Positions 33,346 through 43,984 of a stretch of DNA of 64,000 nucleotides are shown in pieces. Each line of letters starts with the position of its first letter. Positions within the stretch are counted from its first letter, which is position 1. The DNA comes from Gorsachius magnificus. Lineage: Eukaryota > Chordata > Aves > Pelecaniformes > Ardeidae. A model generated the notes under the pieces. It had not been told where the DNA came from and searched no databases. It saw only the letters and a program-made list of their open reading frames with translations. Location: NCBI GenBank assembly GCA_034008185.1, contig CM067081.1, positions 13,701,821-13,765,820 on the forward strand. Reading direction: 5' to 3'. Both the position numbers and the translations under genes were made by a program.

Positions 33346-34760
33346 TAATTTTGAAATCTGGCCATACCCACCTTGCGGGTACCCATTTAAGCACTTCGTC
33401 TTTTTTCACTGCTGCATAACCACGTCCCATCACCACTAGTCTCCATCCCTCCTCCCAGCTACCAATATCTGGGAAGCGGACTAGGACTCGAGGCCCTTGT
33501 TCTTCCGCTCTGATTGCCCAATGCTTATGCACTGGGGATTCTGACTCATTACCCCTAATAAAGTGATTTAAAGCATAGAGTGCTTGATTTAAAATTCTAG
33601 TTTGTTCTGAAACTGGAATCGCCTTTTGTTCTCCATATCCTTCCCCCTCCCCAAGAATTTGAATTTTTCTTTTTAAAGTTTGATTTGCTCTTTCAATAAT
33701 AGCTTGTCCTTGGCTATTATATGGAACTCCATGACACAATTTTATATCCCATTTTGTCTGCCCAGTGTTTTGTTGAGCTTGCTATAAAGCATGTTCCATT
33801 ATCTGTTTTTATCTGCTTTGGAATTCCTAACCAGGCTATAACTGTACTCCAATGGTGTTGTATTGCTCGAGTCTTTGGAGTCTTATGCTGTGTAGCTACT
33901 ATCACTGTACTACATGTATCAATTGTGACAGCCAACCAATGTTTCGGTTGCATGAGAGAGCACATCGTAAAATCGGACTGCCAGATCTGATTAGGTTGTA
34001 TACCTCGAGGATTCACTCCAGCACCCCAAAGTGCGGAATTCTGACAATAAGAACAGGTGCTTATTACATCTTTTGCTTGAGTTAAAGTAATATTACAGTG
34101 TTTTGTGAGCGCTTTGGCACCTATGTGTAGTCTCTCATGCAACTCTCTAGCTTTTCTGACTGTCCATACTCGCTGAGCAGCTTTGTCTGCTCTGTCATTT
34201 CCCTCCTGATATATTCCTTTAATTGTAGTATGGCTGTTAACACGTATTATTGACACTGTTGCCTCTCTTTTCTGCAGTGCTGCCTCTATTCTTAACGCAA
34301 TTTCTGTTCCAGTTACTCCTGGATAGGCCATATTTTGTACCATGCGAAACACAAACATAGAGTCTGTTACTATGTTTAAGTGAATTAAAGTCCATCTCTG
34401 GATGGCTTCTGCGATGGCGATTGCTTCTAATTGTTGCTAAACTAGCTCCGGGTTTGGTAAAGAGCAGTTTCTGGCAGTTGTTGTCTTCTTCTTGCCACAC
34501 TATAGCTGCGACTCCTGTCTTTGAAGAAATGTCAGTATATACAGTTTTACCTTCTTTTGGAATTGTTAAAACACGAGGTTCCCAGGATAGTCTTAACGTT
34601 TGGACATGTTCTACAAAGTTAGATTTTACATCGGCTTCAATGTCCCCATAGTAATCATATAATGCTAAAGCTACTGTCTCTGATGTCTGGCTAATAGTGA
34701 TTGGATATATAAAACAAAATATACATCTATTTTAGTTTCTACTTGCAATCAGTACATTTT
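33338..34760 (-). pseudogene. pol: pol remnant: RNase H and integrase of the class II provirus
   Basis: Reading on the - strand: an RNase H start (VYTDISSKTG), a frame change near 34437, the TDSMF and RADKAAQRVW boxes, then integrase. The integrase zinc site has an H-X3-H in HERLH and a Cys-X2-Cys in CSYC. The core has WQSDFT and KTDNG. A second frame change lies near 33775, followed by GVPYNSQGQAIIER, which carries the catalytic Glu, and a C-terminal part ending in WVWPDFKINE at the TAG. The boxes are those of alpha/beta-like integrases, quite unlike the ERVL integrase at 14.7-15.5 kb. RT is missing upstream. It is non-functional because of at least two frameshifts. Confidence 0.85.
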
Positions 34761-35049
34761 CTTTAGCTCATAGCTTCTTACTTGTTTCAGTGTACCAAGG
34801 ACACGCTGTTTACAAACCTTGGATTGTCCACATATTCCCATAATACTTTGTGGCCCTGTTATTCAAGAAACCCCTTTACAATTCCCTCTTTTTCTTTTTG
34901 CCAAGCAGGGACTTGTAGTAGCAAGGCAAGAGACGATTTCTTCAAATTGCAAAGAAGTACAGATATAGGGATATCTGGCAAAGCTTGATCAAACTCTACA
35001 CATCTAATATATTTTTCATTAACGACCACCCTCTTCCCATCCTTTAAAA
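34761..35049 (-). other. Unassigned part between RNase H and the ERVL-related insert
   Basis: One - strand frame of about 60 codons (near 34867-35050) is open but not recognised. The rest has stops in all frames. It may be diverged connection-domain sequence of the class II pol or part of the inserted element; I cannot decide between them. Confidence 0.4.
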
Positions 35050-35959
35050 TATTACACAGATATCATTCTTTTAGTCTATGGACTGCCCTTGTAAGATGTC
35101 CAGAAATGTCCACAAAATGTCACTGCTGCACTTGCACTGCTTCTTGTAAGGCTTGTCCTCCGCTGGTTTAGGTGGTTCTTGCTATAGTAATTCCTAGAAC
35201 ATGCAACTCAAATAATGGGTTACAACAATTTAAAGGTATATTCATTACAATTTCTACCCTTGGTCTCTTTGGACCAGACCTTAGGGTTTAGCATCGCTAT
35301 GAACTCTTCTTCTTGTTTGGACTTATCCACAGCCTGTCCAGCACAGCAGCACAGAAACAACAGCGATGCCCTGGCCATCTGCCAGCCCAGGCACATCACC
35401 ATGGCGGTTATCAAAATGTTCCCAGGCACAGCGCAGTGAAATGATAAGCAGTACAGCGGTACAGCAAGCAGCAAAAGTAAAAAGCAGTAACTAATGAGCA
35501 CTGAACTAATATACAGTAAGGCAAGCAAGCCCCATCGCAAGCACAGGAGCCTGCTGATTAATAGCTGAACAGCAATAACAGCTATAAATTCGATCTAGCA
35601 CATTCCAATCAAACTTGTCATTATCTCAAACCTTTCGAGTCCCATATCATTGCTAAGAGTATCTTAAAAACTACTTGAACAAAAAATCTGACTCCAATTC
35701 TGTCAACTCCATGTTTTCAGATACACATTTCATGCCAAAAGGGACTGTCGTGGTAAACACCACGCAGCTACTCGCTCACTCCCGGTTGAGATAAAGACAG
35801 TTTAATAGGTAAAGCAAAAAACCACACACGCAAGCTAAGCAAAGCAAAGCAAGGAATTCATTCACCACTTCCCATGGGCAGGCAGGTGTTTCACCGTCCT
35901 CAGGAAAGCAGGGCTCTGTCACACGTAATGGTTACTTAAAAAGACAGACGCTATCACTC
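35050..35959 (-). mobile_element. ERVL-related non-autonomous fragment inside the class II provirus
   Basis: On the - strand: a partial LTR (35959 to 35746, about 214 bp, missing its upstream part, ending in ACCACGACA), a leader with the familiar GTCC spacer, 'gtttgagataatgacaa', the hydrophobic frame, and a tail with 'gaatgatatctgtgtaa' as in the 3' untranslated region of the full provirus (15.83 kb). It matches the interior at 6268-7110 along its length. No target duplication and no second LTR were found at its edges. It lies in the same orientation as its host and takes the place of capsid to RT, which fits template switching between co-packaged RNAs or a nested insertion followed by deletions. 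Confidence 0.75.
35220..35540 (-). pseudogene. Small hydrophobic frame of the non-autonomous element
   Basis: About 106 codons stay open on the - strand. The first 40 residues are almost wholly Leu/Ile/Val/Ala/Cys, a second hydrophobic stretch is at about 47-70, and then a hydrophilic tail has AVDKSK and ends in EYTFKLL. The frame has no ATG at its 5' end; the nearest ATG opens a nine-codon upstream frame instead. It corresponds in place to the membrane leader of the full provirus gag frame. I do not recognise it as a known protein; a one- or two-span membrane peptide is the plain reading. Confidence 0.4.
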
Positions 35960-36029
35960 AAAATGTCACCCTATCACCTGAACAGAAAAGGCAGTAGCAT
36001 TAGGCATAAAGTCCCCTTTGATGATTGCA

Positions 36030-37918
36030 TTTCGAATTACTCCGTGTCACCGTTGAATCGGATTGGGGGGGGGTCCCTATCTGAGCCCTGTGGATCAGGG
36101 AAAGTGATGGAATTATGTGAGTCGGGCCCTGAGGTCATAGCTTGCTGCGCCTGGTTCTCATCACATGTCCTCCTCCAATATTCTAATTCTCTTTGCTCTT
36201 CTTCAGCTATCCTCCCTAGTTTTTCCTCTAGTTCACGCGAAATTAGTGGTTGCATTCCTGCATACCGGCCTTCTCCGACTTTTGCCGTTTGCTCTGTTAA
36301 CTCTTTCAGGCCCGGTAAAATCTCATCGTCCCGCACAGGCAGGTGAGCCAATCGATGTATCAGCTTTTGCGCTTCCGCATTATGCCTAGACAACTCAGTT
36401 CGTAAGAACAACATATCTGCATCACAGACCATCTCCGGATCGAGTTGGAGACAAGTCAGCTAACTTCTGAATGATTTTTTGCATTTCTTGATTTTGCTTA
36501 CACAATTCTTCTCTTATCGCCTGCACCTCAACAGGAGAGAATGTCTCTGGCAAAGGTGGAATATGAGGTTGCGGGGGAAATACTGTTTCAATAATCATAG
36601 GTACGTTCGTCTTTGACTCAGCCTCCTGTTACTCTGTATTGTTGTTTTTCGTGTCTAGTGCTTCAGCAGCACAGGTGGCTACCGATTGTTCGGCTTTTAG
36701 ATCTTTAAGTACCACGGTAATGAGTTTCCATGCCGAACTTAAAGCGACAGCCTCCTTATACCCATTGCCAACCTCATCCCACAACGCGTCTCCCAGGTTA
36801 TCTCAGCAGACTAAATCAAAAACATCTCAAGCTGAGGTAAAAAAACCATGTGACTGTCCCCATCGCAATAAGCAATTTAAAGTCTTTTTATCATATTTCA
36901 GTTCTCTCACAGAGAGAATATGCTGGAACATGTCTCGGCTGCTCCCTTTTTTTTTTTTTTTTTTTTGAGGATCCACAGCCAAGTCCTTTTCAAAAAATCA
37001 CTGTGCCATCATAGGCAAATCGGGGGGGGGGGTTGATGGTTCCGTAGGAGGTGCTGCGGCGGCACCTGCACCGCTGGCTGGTCCTCTTGTTCACGCCTCT
37101 CTCCTTCCCACTTCCATGCCCCTTCTAATCGCCGAATTAATTTTGACACCTCCCCTTCCTTTTCTTCCACTTGTGGCGCAGATGTTTTTCTAATCAATGC
37201 CCCAGGAATCCAGTCTAACGGATCTACAGGCACCTTTTCTAATACTTTCTTGGTAGCCATCTTTGGGGCATTGGTTCTTTCTCCCGCTCTCTCGCCTTCC
37301 CATCTCTGGATTTCCTCTAACTCTCCCCAAGGGTATTGAGGGGGTGGACAAGGGGATCTTCCCGGGTTTTTTCTCTCCTCTTTCCTGTCCAGTCCACTTT
37401 CCCCGCTTTCCCTTTTTTGCTGCACAGGAAACACGGCGCGTGCCCCCCTTTTCTTGATCTCCGCGCTCCGCCGCCTCAAACTCCTGTTGTAATTCTTCAA
37501 ATGCCTGCCACTCCAACTCTCGCTCCAACTCTCCCCCGTACACTCCCTCCTTGTCTCCTGAGCTATCTTCCTCTTGCTGTTGATTTTCGCTCTGTGCTGC
37601 TTGATCTTTACTTTCACACAGAGCCTGACGGGCTGCCTGCCACGTCTCTAGCTCTTCTCGTGCTTTTTGGATAAGTCGTGAAACCGACCCCCAGATCTTT
37701 AGAGCTTGAGTAGATTTATTAGCCATTGTGTGCTCCGCTAGAGCTTGAGTGCACTTGGCGCAGTTCTCCGGTGATAATATACCGCCAGGAGATTGAATCG
37801 CTCCTTCCTTCAGAAGCCTCTCTACACAATCTCGGACATCTTTTTTCTTCACAGAAGTAGAATATTCGCGTCCCATCGTGCGTCCCGTCGCACATACTAC
37901 CTGAAGTATCGCATCCAT
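36030..37918 (-). pseudogene. gag: gag N-terminal part of the class II provirus, broken
   Basis: The ATG at 37918 starts a matrix-like frame (MDAILQVVCATGRTMG) with a short cysteine pair near residue 55. It runs into a long Glu/Gln/Lys-rich region and is open to 37190. A second frame overlaps it (to about 37009), showing a frameshift. A further piece (36037-36432), also starting at an ATG, is Glu-rich and continues towards a capsid-like start (near 35970-36030, reading IIKGDFMPNATAFSVQ). Capsid proper, the zinc knuckles and the protease are absent. Homopolymers at 36947-36966 (T) and 37022-37031 (G) contribute to the frame breaks. Gag normally builds the particle. Confidence 0.7.
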
Positions 37919-38027
37919 GGTCCGGACCTCACACACACGGGTACCCGCGTTTCCTCTTGACCACAGGGGGGTTCAACGTCACACTTCCCTGGGCCTCTCG
38001 ACCGCCAGCGGTCCGCAGCCTCACACG

Positions 38028-38045
38028 ATCACGTCAGGGTCACCA
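38028..38045 (-). other. Primer binding site, tRNA-Trp type
   Basis: On the - strand TGGTGACCCTGACGTGAT, two bases inside the 5' LTR. It matches the 3' end of tRNA-Trp with one mismatch (T for C at the tenth base), the primer used by avian alpharetroviruses. Confidence 0.88.
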
Positions 38046-38047
38046 TT

Positions 38048-38298
38048 TGTTGCTTTCACTTGTAAGCAACAATCACCCACGGTTCGATGTGTGAGCTGCA
38101 CAGGGGGGTTCGCCCTCATCCCTGGGCCACTGATGCACAGACACCAATATGAGGATGCAGCAAATGGCGTTTATTATAATACAACAACAGCTTTTATACC
38201 CCTTATCAGGCCTGCCCTTCTTCTTCCTTCTTCTTGGTGACGATGATCAGTAGGCGGTCTTCTACACTCAATTGCTTCTCCCCTTTTTATTCCCCACA
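38048..38298 (-). mobile_element. 5' LTR of the class II provirus
   Basis: 251 bp; - strand TGTGGGGAAT to AAGCAACA. TATA box TATAAAAG at 38191-38198 and AATAAA at 38170-38175 (both read on the - strand). It differs from the 3' LTR mainly by the 12 bases missing there. Confidence 0.92.
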
Positions 38299-38304
38299 TT
38301 TCAC

Positions 38305-41300
38305 AATTTTTGTATTTTTAGTGGAAGAAAAGTAGAATTTCGTATTGTAAATGTAGCCATTTCAAAGACAGACATTCTCGAAGAAAACCTTGACACAACC
38401 TTGTTTAATGCTTTAGTGTGTCAAATCAGTCCAGGTAAGTGGAAAATGACTGCTTTATGCAATCATGTAAAACAGTTCAGAATTTCTGAAGCTCACTTCA
38501 GCATCAAATATTTGTACCTATGACGAACTGCAGGAAGTTCAGCCAGAAACTACCCCTGTAATTTTGTTTTAACATATGTAAAATATAATCTAAAAATCCA
38601 GTTGATGCTAATTTAACTTGCTCTTGAATAAAAGACCCAGGGATTTGTTCAATTTGTTATGGTGAATTAAAAGTACCTACTAAGAGCATCACAACATTTA
38701 ATTGATATGGATAGCCTATGAATAGCCTATGAGTAAAGAGATCAGGACCAAACATGAGGGAGTCATCAATTGCTATGCCCATCCTCCACTGCTGCCTGTT
38801 TACCACTTCTACTTTTTTTATCAGGGATATATTCACAGATTTTGAAGTCTCACTGCAATTCATGCAGCTTTTCTGATTGAGACAGGATGCAAACTTACTT
38901 TTTTCTGTTAAGCTCATTCTTAGCAGAACATTTGCTTAAGTACTCCCCTAAGGAAGGTCTTGAATTAAGGAAGAGCTTGACTTAAGGAAGTGGCAAGTTA
39001 GAAGTCTTCCACTGAAATCCAGGAAATTTTGCATCTTGATAAGGAACAAACTCTGACCTGTGTATGTCAGAAGATAAGGTTTATCCAAATCTCTCCTAGC
39101 AAACACCCAACAAACCATTCCAAGTAAGAGAGTGATGGGGCTTCTTCAACCAAACATGGAATCTTTTGAGGTCACAAAATTGTGCAGTCTTTGTCCTGAA
39201 ATTTTCTTTTTTTTTCTTTTACTTTCACTTTGCAGAAAGCTTTATGCATATAGCCATTTTTACAATCAAACCCGAGAATGTTACATAGCTGTATTTCTAT
39301 TCATACATGAACATGAAGAAAATTGTTTATAGTTCTATGTCACACCATGCACTAAAAGTTGAACCAAATGCTTCCTCAAGACAACAGGAAGATTTTCATG
39401 CAATGGATGCTGAGATGCCTTCAGCTGGTCAGTATTACACATTTTCTGTTTCTACAAAAGTGGAGTCACAATTATACATTCTCTTTCATATTTGACTCAA
39501 GCAGAATTCCTTCAACATAAAACAGATATTTACTCACATGATCATGTTGCCAAGTTGCAAAGACCTTTGCAACTGGAATATTGTTGTTCTGACTTTTCCT
39601 TTTCACATAACAATAAGGAAGGGAAATAATGTAATGTTTTAAAACTTTTGATTGTATACTTATTATTTCCCTTGAGAAAACTGGCAGGCACTTTATTAGG
39701 AGTTATGGTGGCACTGTAAGTCACATAGTAAGAGGTCATCCATGAATTATGGTTTTCAGTATAATTTCAGAAGGTGATATGCTATGTTACTTGAAAATAA
39801 CATGCTCACTTCTTCACTATCTTGCACCTTTTGTATCCATTTCCACCGTTGCATAGAGGAAGCTAATGGTATCAGTAGCACTTTATATCCTCTATACACA
39901 AAAGAAATAGCAAACCTCAAAATTCTGGCCAGTCAATTTTCATTTTAGTAAGCTTCAATTTATTATATTATTATTTTTACATTGAACAAAGGAATCTAAA
40001 GTGAATTAAAAGCAAAGTAGTTCTGCAGCTATTTCTAGTTGATGATCAAAAGACATAATTGAGTATAAAAGCTGTTTTACTAACTATCCTTTATACTTTT
40101 CTGTACCCAGAAAAGCTCAAAACTGAATGCTTCCTAAAAGGAGTTAATTCACTAATGTTCTTGACTGTGTAATACTAATATAATACCAAGAACAGAAATT
40201 TCTTTTTTAGCTTAGCTGGTGACTTTACTCTTGTGTATGAGGATTGATAGTACTCTTCACTCTTAATTTTAGTTTGGTGAGTGTAGCAGCAGAGTGTACT
40301 CCAACTTTCAGCTTATTGTACAAACATATAACTGAAAAGCAGTTTGCATGGTGACCAAAGTAGAACACACTTATTAGAATGAAGGTTGACAAAAATCAGT
40401 AACATACAGCACTATTCCTTTCAAAACAAGACTTTTATACTGATTTATATCTTCATGATAAGTTACATTTACATGACAAAAGTATCTGGAGTACTAACAT
40501 CCTTTTGTCTTTTTAAACTTTGTAGCCACAGTACATTGTAGTCATAACAAATTATTTAGCTTCAGCTTGCATACAGTCTCACAGAGGTTTAAACTCATGC
40601 CGAAGATATAATAAATGAATTTGGTCTTCCTGGGTCTTCTGTTTGCATGAAAGCTCCTTGACAGGCTGATTTTCATAGCAACTATCGTTGGACCTTTTTA
40701 GAGCCTTTTGTGATATTAGGTGAGTGCTAAAGAGAGCAGGTATTTTTCAAGGGACAAACCAGAAAGGTGGCATGGTAAACACACTTCAAAGATCAAAGTA
40801 GTTTTCAGTGAAGAGCAACAACAAAAGCATTCTAATACAAATGCAGAAGACTTGCAAATAATTTATTAATAAAGGATTTAGCTGAAGTAACAAAGTAGAA
40901 GCAGAAATTATCTAATGTCTCTTGTCTTTCTTTTAGTAGATTCAAGAAAAGCACATCAGGAGCATAGCTGAATCCATCATTTAAGAAAACAGATACAAAG
41001 AAAGAAGTAGGTGTAGTAAAAAAATAAAATCCCAAGCATAATCTTAGTAGAATAATGTTATTTCAGGTCTGGAGATTGACAGTTATGATGAGGTACACTC
41101 TGAGATTTATTTAGTCAGAGGTACATACTGCAACACCAAAGTCAGTATGATTCTCAAATCTTTAGACCAACAAGGATTTTTGATGAACCACCTAATAAGT
41201 AAAAAAGCAAAGTATCTGAGAATCATTGAGGATGCTGAAATGTAAGGATTCTGTGTAAAGTGCCCAGGCTGAAGGCAGGAGCATTTTTTCATTATCTGTG

Positions 41301-42229
41301 TGTTCAGTCTCATGGCAACAGGCATGACATAAAAAACAGAGAAAATTATTAGAATGATTCAGTAGACTACTTGTGTCTAGACCTCATGACGAATCTCAGG
41401 ACCATGACCCCAAAGTTACAGGGTGTATAACTGAGCTAATTACTCATTGATCCAAGCATTTTAAGGGTATGTTGTTGTCTGACCATCTGCATGTAGAGAC
41501 CAAGATATCTTTTCAAGTACTTTTTTTAACAATCCTGTAACTTCTGATTGCACTACAAAAGGACTAGTAATGACAAAGAATTTATTGAAGCCCTCTTCTA
41601 AGATACAGATCTTCATCATTATATTTTTTTCATCTATATCCACCTTATAAATATATCCAAGTCAGTATGTATAAATAAAAACTTCCTATTTTTATTAAAA
41701 CATTCTTTAGTATCACCTACAAGTTTCAGTAGTAATGATTTCATGTTTTCTTTTAGAGAGTTGATAAAACCAGAAGAGGCTTAGGAACAGAGAGACAAAT
41801 GGAAGAATCTTTTATTTCACAAACAGTTGGAAATAATGTTTGAAAATACACAAACTGTTAGAAGTATTGGAAGAGTCATCAAATAGAAGGCTCATCAAAT
41901 CTGGTCTCTAGTTTGTGACAATGGCTAATAGCAGATGCGTAGGTGAAAATATGATGAAAAGACTAGTGAAAATAGGAATGTTTTTCCTGGCATGGGCTCC
42001 AATACACTCCCAGAAATATGAGCAAGGTCGTGTATCTTTGTGTGTAGTAGCCCTCAATGGATTCTTTTCTTATGAATTTCTCCGTGAGTTTAAAGTTGCT
42101 TTCAGAAGCCTTTGGTGCCTATTGACATTCAAAGTAACTTGTGCCAGAGAACTCCACTGTCAATTTAATCTGATGCTCCTTGACGTTTATATTTGAAGAG
42201 GCAGTGACAAATCTTTCCCCATTCACACT
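38305..42229. other. Unassigned AT-rich sequence
   Basis: No gene or young repeat recognised in this 3.9 kb. Scattered frames under 95 codons carry no domains. Confidence 0.6.
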
Positions 42230-43160
42230 CTCCATGACATTTATGATTTTGTAGATCTCTTTTGAATCTCCTTGTCCATTTCCAACCCACATCAATTTAG
42301 CAGACTGAAGAATGTCTTTCTCTTTAGCGGTTCCTTGCATGGGGAATGGTTCCTTACTGTCTGGAAGTAAATCATTCCTGTCACTTTTCTCTGTGCCTTC
42401 TCCTTCTAAAACTACTATATTTTTTCTTGATAGGGAAGTCAGATATCTATGTATTATTCAAGATAAAAGAGAGGATGGACTTGCACAGTAGGACATGATG
42501 TCTTCTCTTTTGAAAAAAAACCAACCTCTGTTCTTTTCCTAAGCATTCCTAACATGTATGGGTTTGCTTTGCTACCCATCACTGAGCTGATGTTTCCACA
42601 CAGTTACCTATTACAAGCCAAGATCTTTTTCCTGAATTCTAATTGCTCACTTAGAGCTGTCAATGTATATGGAAAATTTGGATTATATTTTCCCTAAAAG
42701 CATTACTTTAGATATATAGGCACTGAATTGTTCTACATGGACATTCTGTGTTATTAACAGACTTTATCAACTCACTCTCTCTCCTTTTCCTGTTTGTTCT
42801 TTTTTATGAATAGTACAGGGAAAACCACAGATCCCTGTGGCACCTTTCTCCATTAGTAAAAATTCTCCACTGGGAAACTCATGAGTTTGTCAAGTATGAT
42901 ATCCCTTTAAAAAGGCGGGGAAGACTGTTTCCTTGAATTTCACATTTATCCACTAATCCTACCTTTACTTACATTTTTTTTTACCAATAGGGTAGCTAGA
43001 GACATAAGATGTAATTGTTCATAGCTCTTAGGATTCCTCATGGACAGCATTGGTAAAACTGGCATCACTTTTTCTGTCTTCCAGTCCCATAATACTAATA
43101 CGGTTTTAAACAGCATTTTTTTTTTTAAATCTTAAGTGAATATCAGTGGCAACTAGATAC
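42230..43160 (-). mobile_element. Ancient CR1-like LINE fragment
   Basis: The + strand carries, in antisense CR1 order, diverged blocks such as 'gatctttttcctgaattc', 'cacagatccctgtggcacc' and 'aactggcatcactttttctg'. All frames are closed. It is clearly older than the CR1 at 43178 that lies next to it. Confidence 0.6.
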
Positions 43161-43177
43161 TGTTAATTTTTTCTAGA

Positions 43178-43984
43178 ATCATAAAATCATAGAATCATTA
43201 AGGTTAGAAAAGACCTCTACCATTGTGTGTCAACCCAATACTACCATGCCTACTAAACAATGTCATGAAGTGCCACATCTACAGGTTTTTTGAACACCTC
43301 CAGGGATGGTGACTCCACCACCTCTCTAGGCAGCCTGTTCCAATCTTTGACCACTCTTTCAGTAAATAAAGTTTTCCTAATATCCAGTTGAAACCTCCTT
43401 TGACGTGTCCTGGTTTCGGCTGGGATAGAGTTAATTTTCTTCACAGAAGCTAGCATAGTGCTGTGCTTTGGATTTAGTACTAGAAGAATGTTGATAACAC
43501 GCTGATGTTTTTAGTTGTTGCCAAGCAGTGCTCAGACTGCTCAAGGACTTTTTGAGCTTCTCTTGCTCGGCCAGGTGCATAACAAGCTGGGAGTACAGCA
43601 CAGCTAGGACCCAAACTGTCCAAAGAGCTATTCCATACCATAGAACGTCATGCTCGGGGGGGTTGGTGGGTCGGTCGGTCGCTCGGGTACTGATCGCTGC
43701 TCGGGACGGGCTGGGCATCGGTCGGCGGGTGGTGAGCAATTGCATTGTGCATCATTCGTTTTGTATATTCTGTATATTTTGTTATCATTCTCATTATTAC
43801 TATTATTATTATTTTCTCTTATTAAACTGTCTTTATCTCAGCCCTCGGCTCTACCCTTTTTCCCCTTCCCGATTCTCTCCCCCATCCCACTGAGGGAGGG
43901 GGGGGAGTGAGCGAGCGGCTGCGTGGTGCTTAGTTGCCAGCCGGGTTAAACCACGACATGACGCAACTTGAAGCCATTTCCTCT
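43178..43984 (-). mobile_element. CR1 LINE fragment split by a solo LTR
   Basis: The + strand starts with 'aatcataaaatcatagaatc' (3' terminal repeat) and runs through 'gactccaccacctctctagg' to 43405. It resumes after the LTR at 43959 as 'tgacgcaacttgaagccatt' and is 5' truncated near 43984. The two halves join without loss across the 5-bp duplication TGACG. Confidence 0.9.
43406..43958 (+). mobile_element. Solo ERVL-type LTR inside a CR1
   Basis: 553 bp with TGTCCTGG and CCACGACA ends and a perfect TGACG duplication (43401-43405 and 43959-43963). It belongs to the variant with 'cccttcccgattctc' near the 3' end and a shortened G/C-rich middle, like the copy at 60710. It is a product of recombination between the two LTRs of a former provirus. 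Confidence 0.94.

Larger units (their letters stand above)
32455..38304 (-). mobile_element. Class II (alpha/beta-retrovirus-like) provirus, rearranged
   Basis: It is bounded by a perfect 6-bp direct repeat TTTCAC (32455-32460 and 38299-38304), the size typical of class II elements. LTRs of about 240-250 bp with TG...CA ends flank a tRNA-Trp primer site, gag N-terminal sequence, RNase H, integrase and a short post-pol region. Capsid, nucleocapsid, protease and most of RT are absent; in their place lies a same-orientation fragment of an ERVL-related element (about 35050-35959). No surface or transmembrane glycoprotein of normal length is present. It is a non-functional relic, and its outer ends are cleanly preserved. 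Confidence 0.87.

Noticed and set aside
35963..36346. 127-codon + strand frame
   Set aside because: It is antisense to the better supported gag remnant of the class II provirus.
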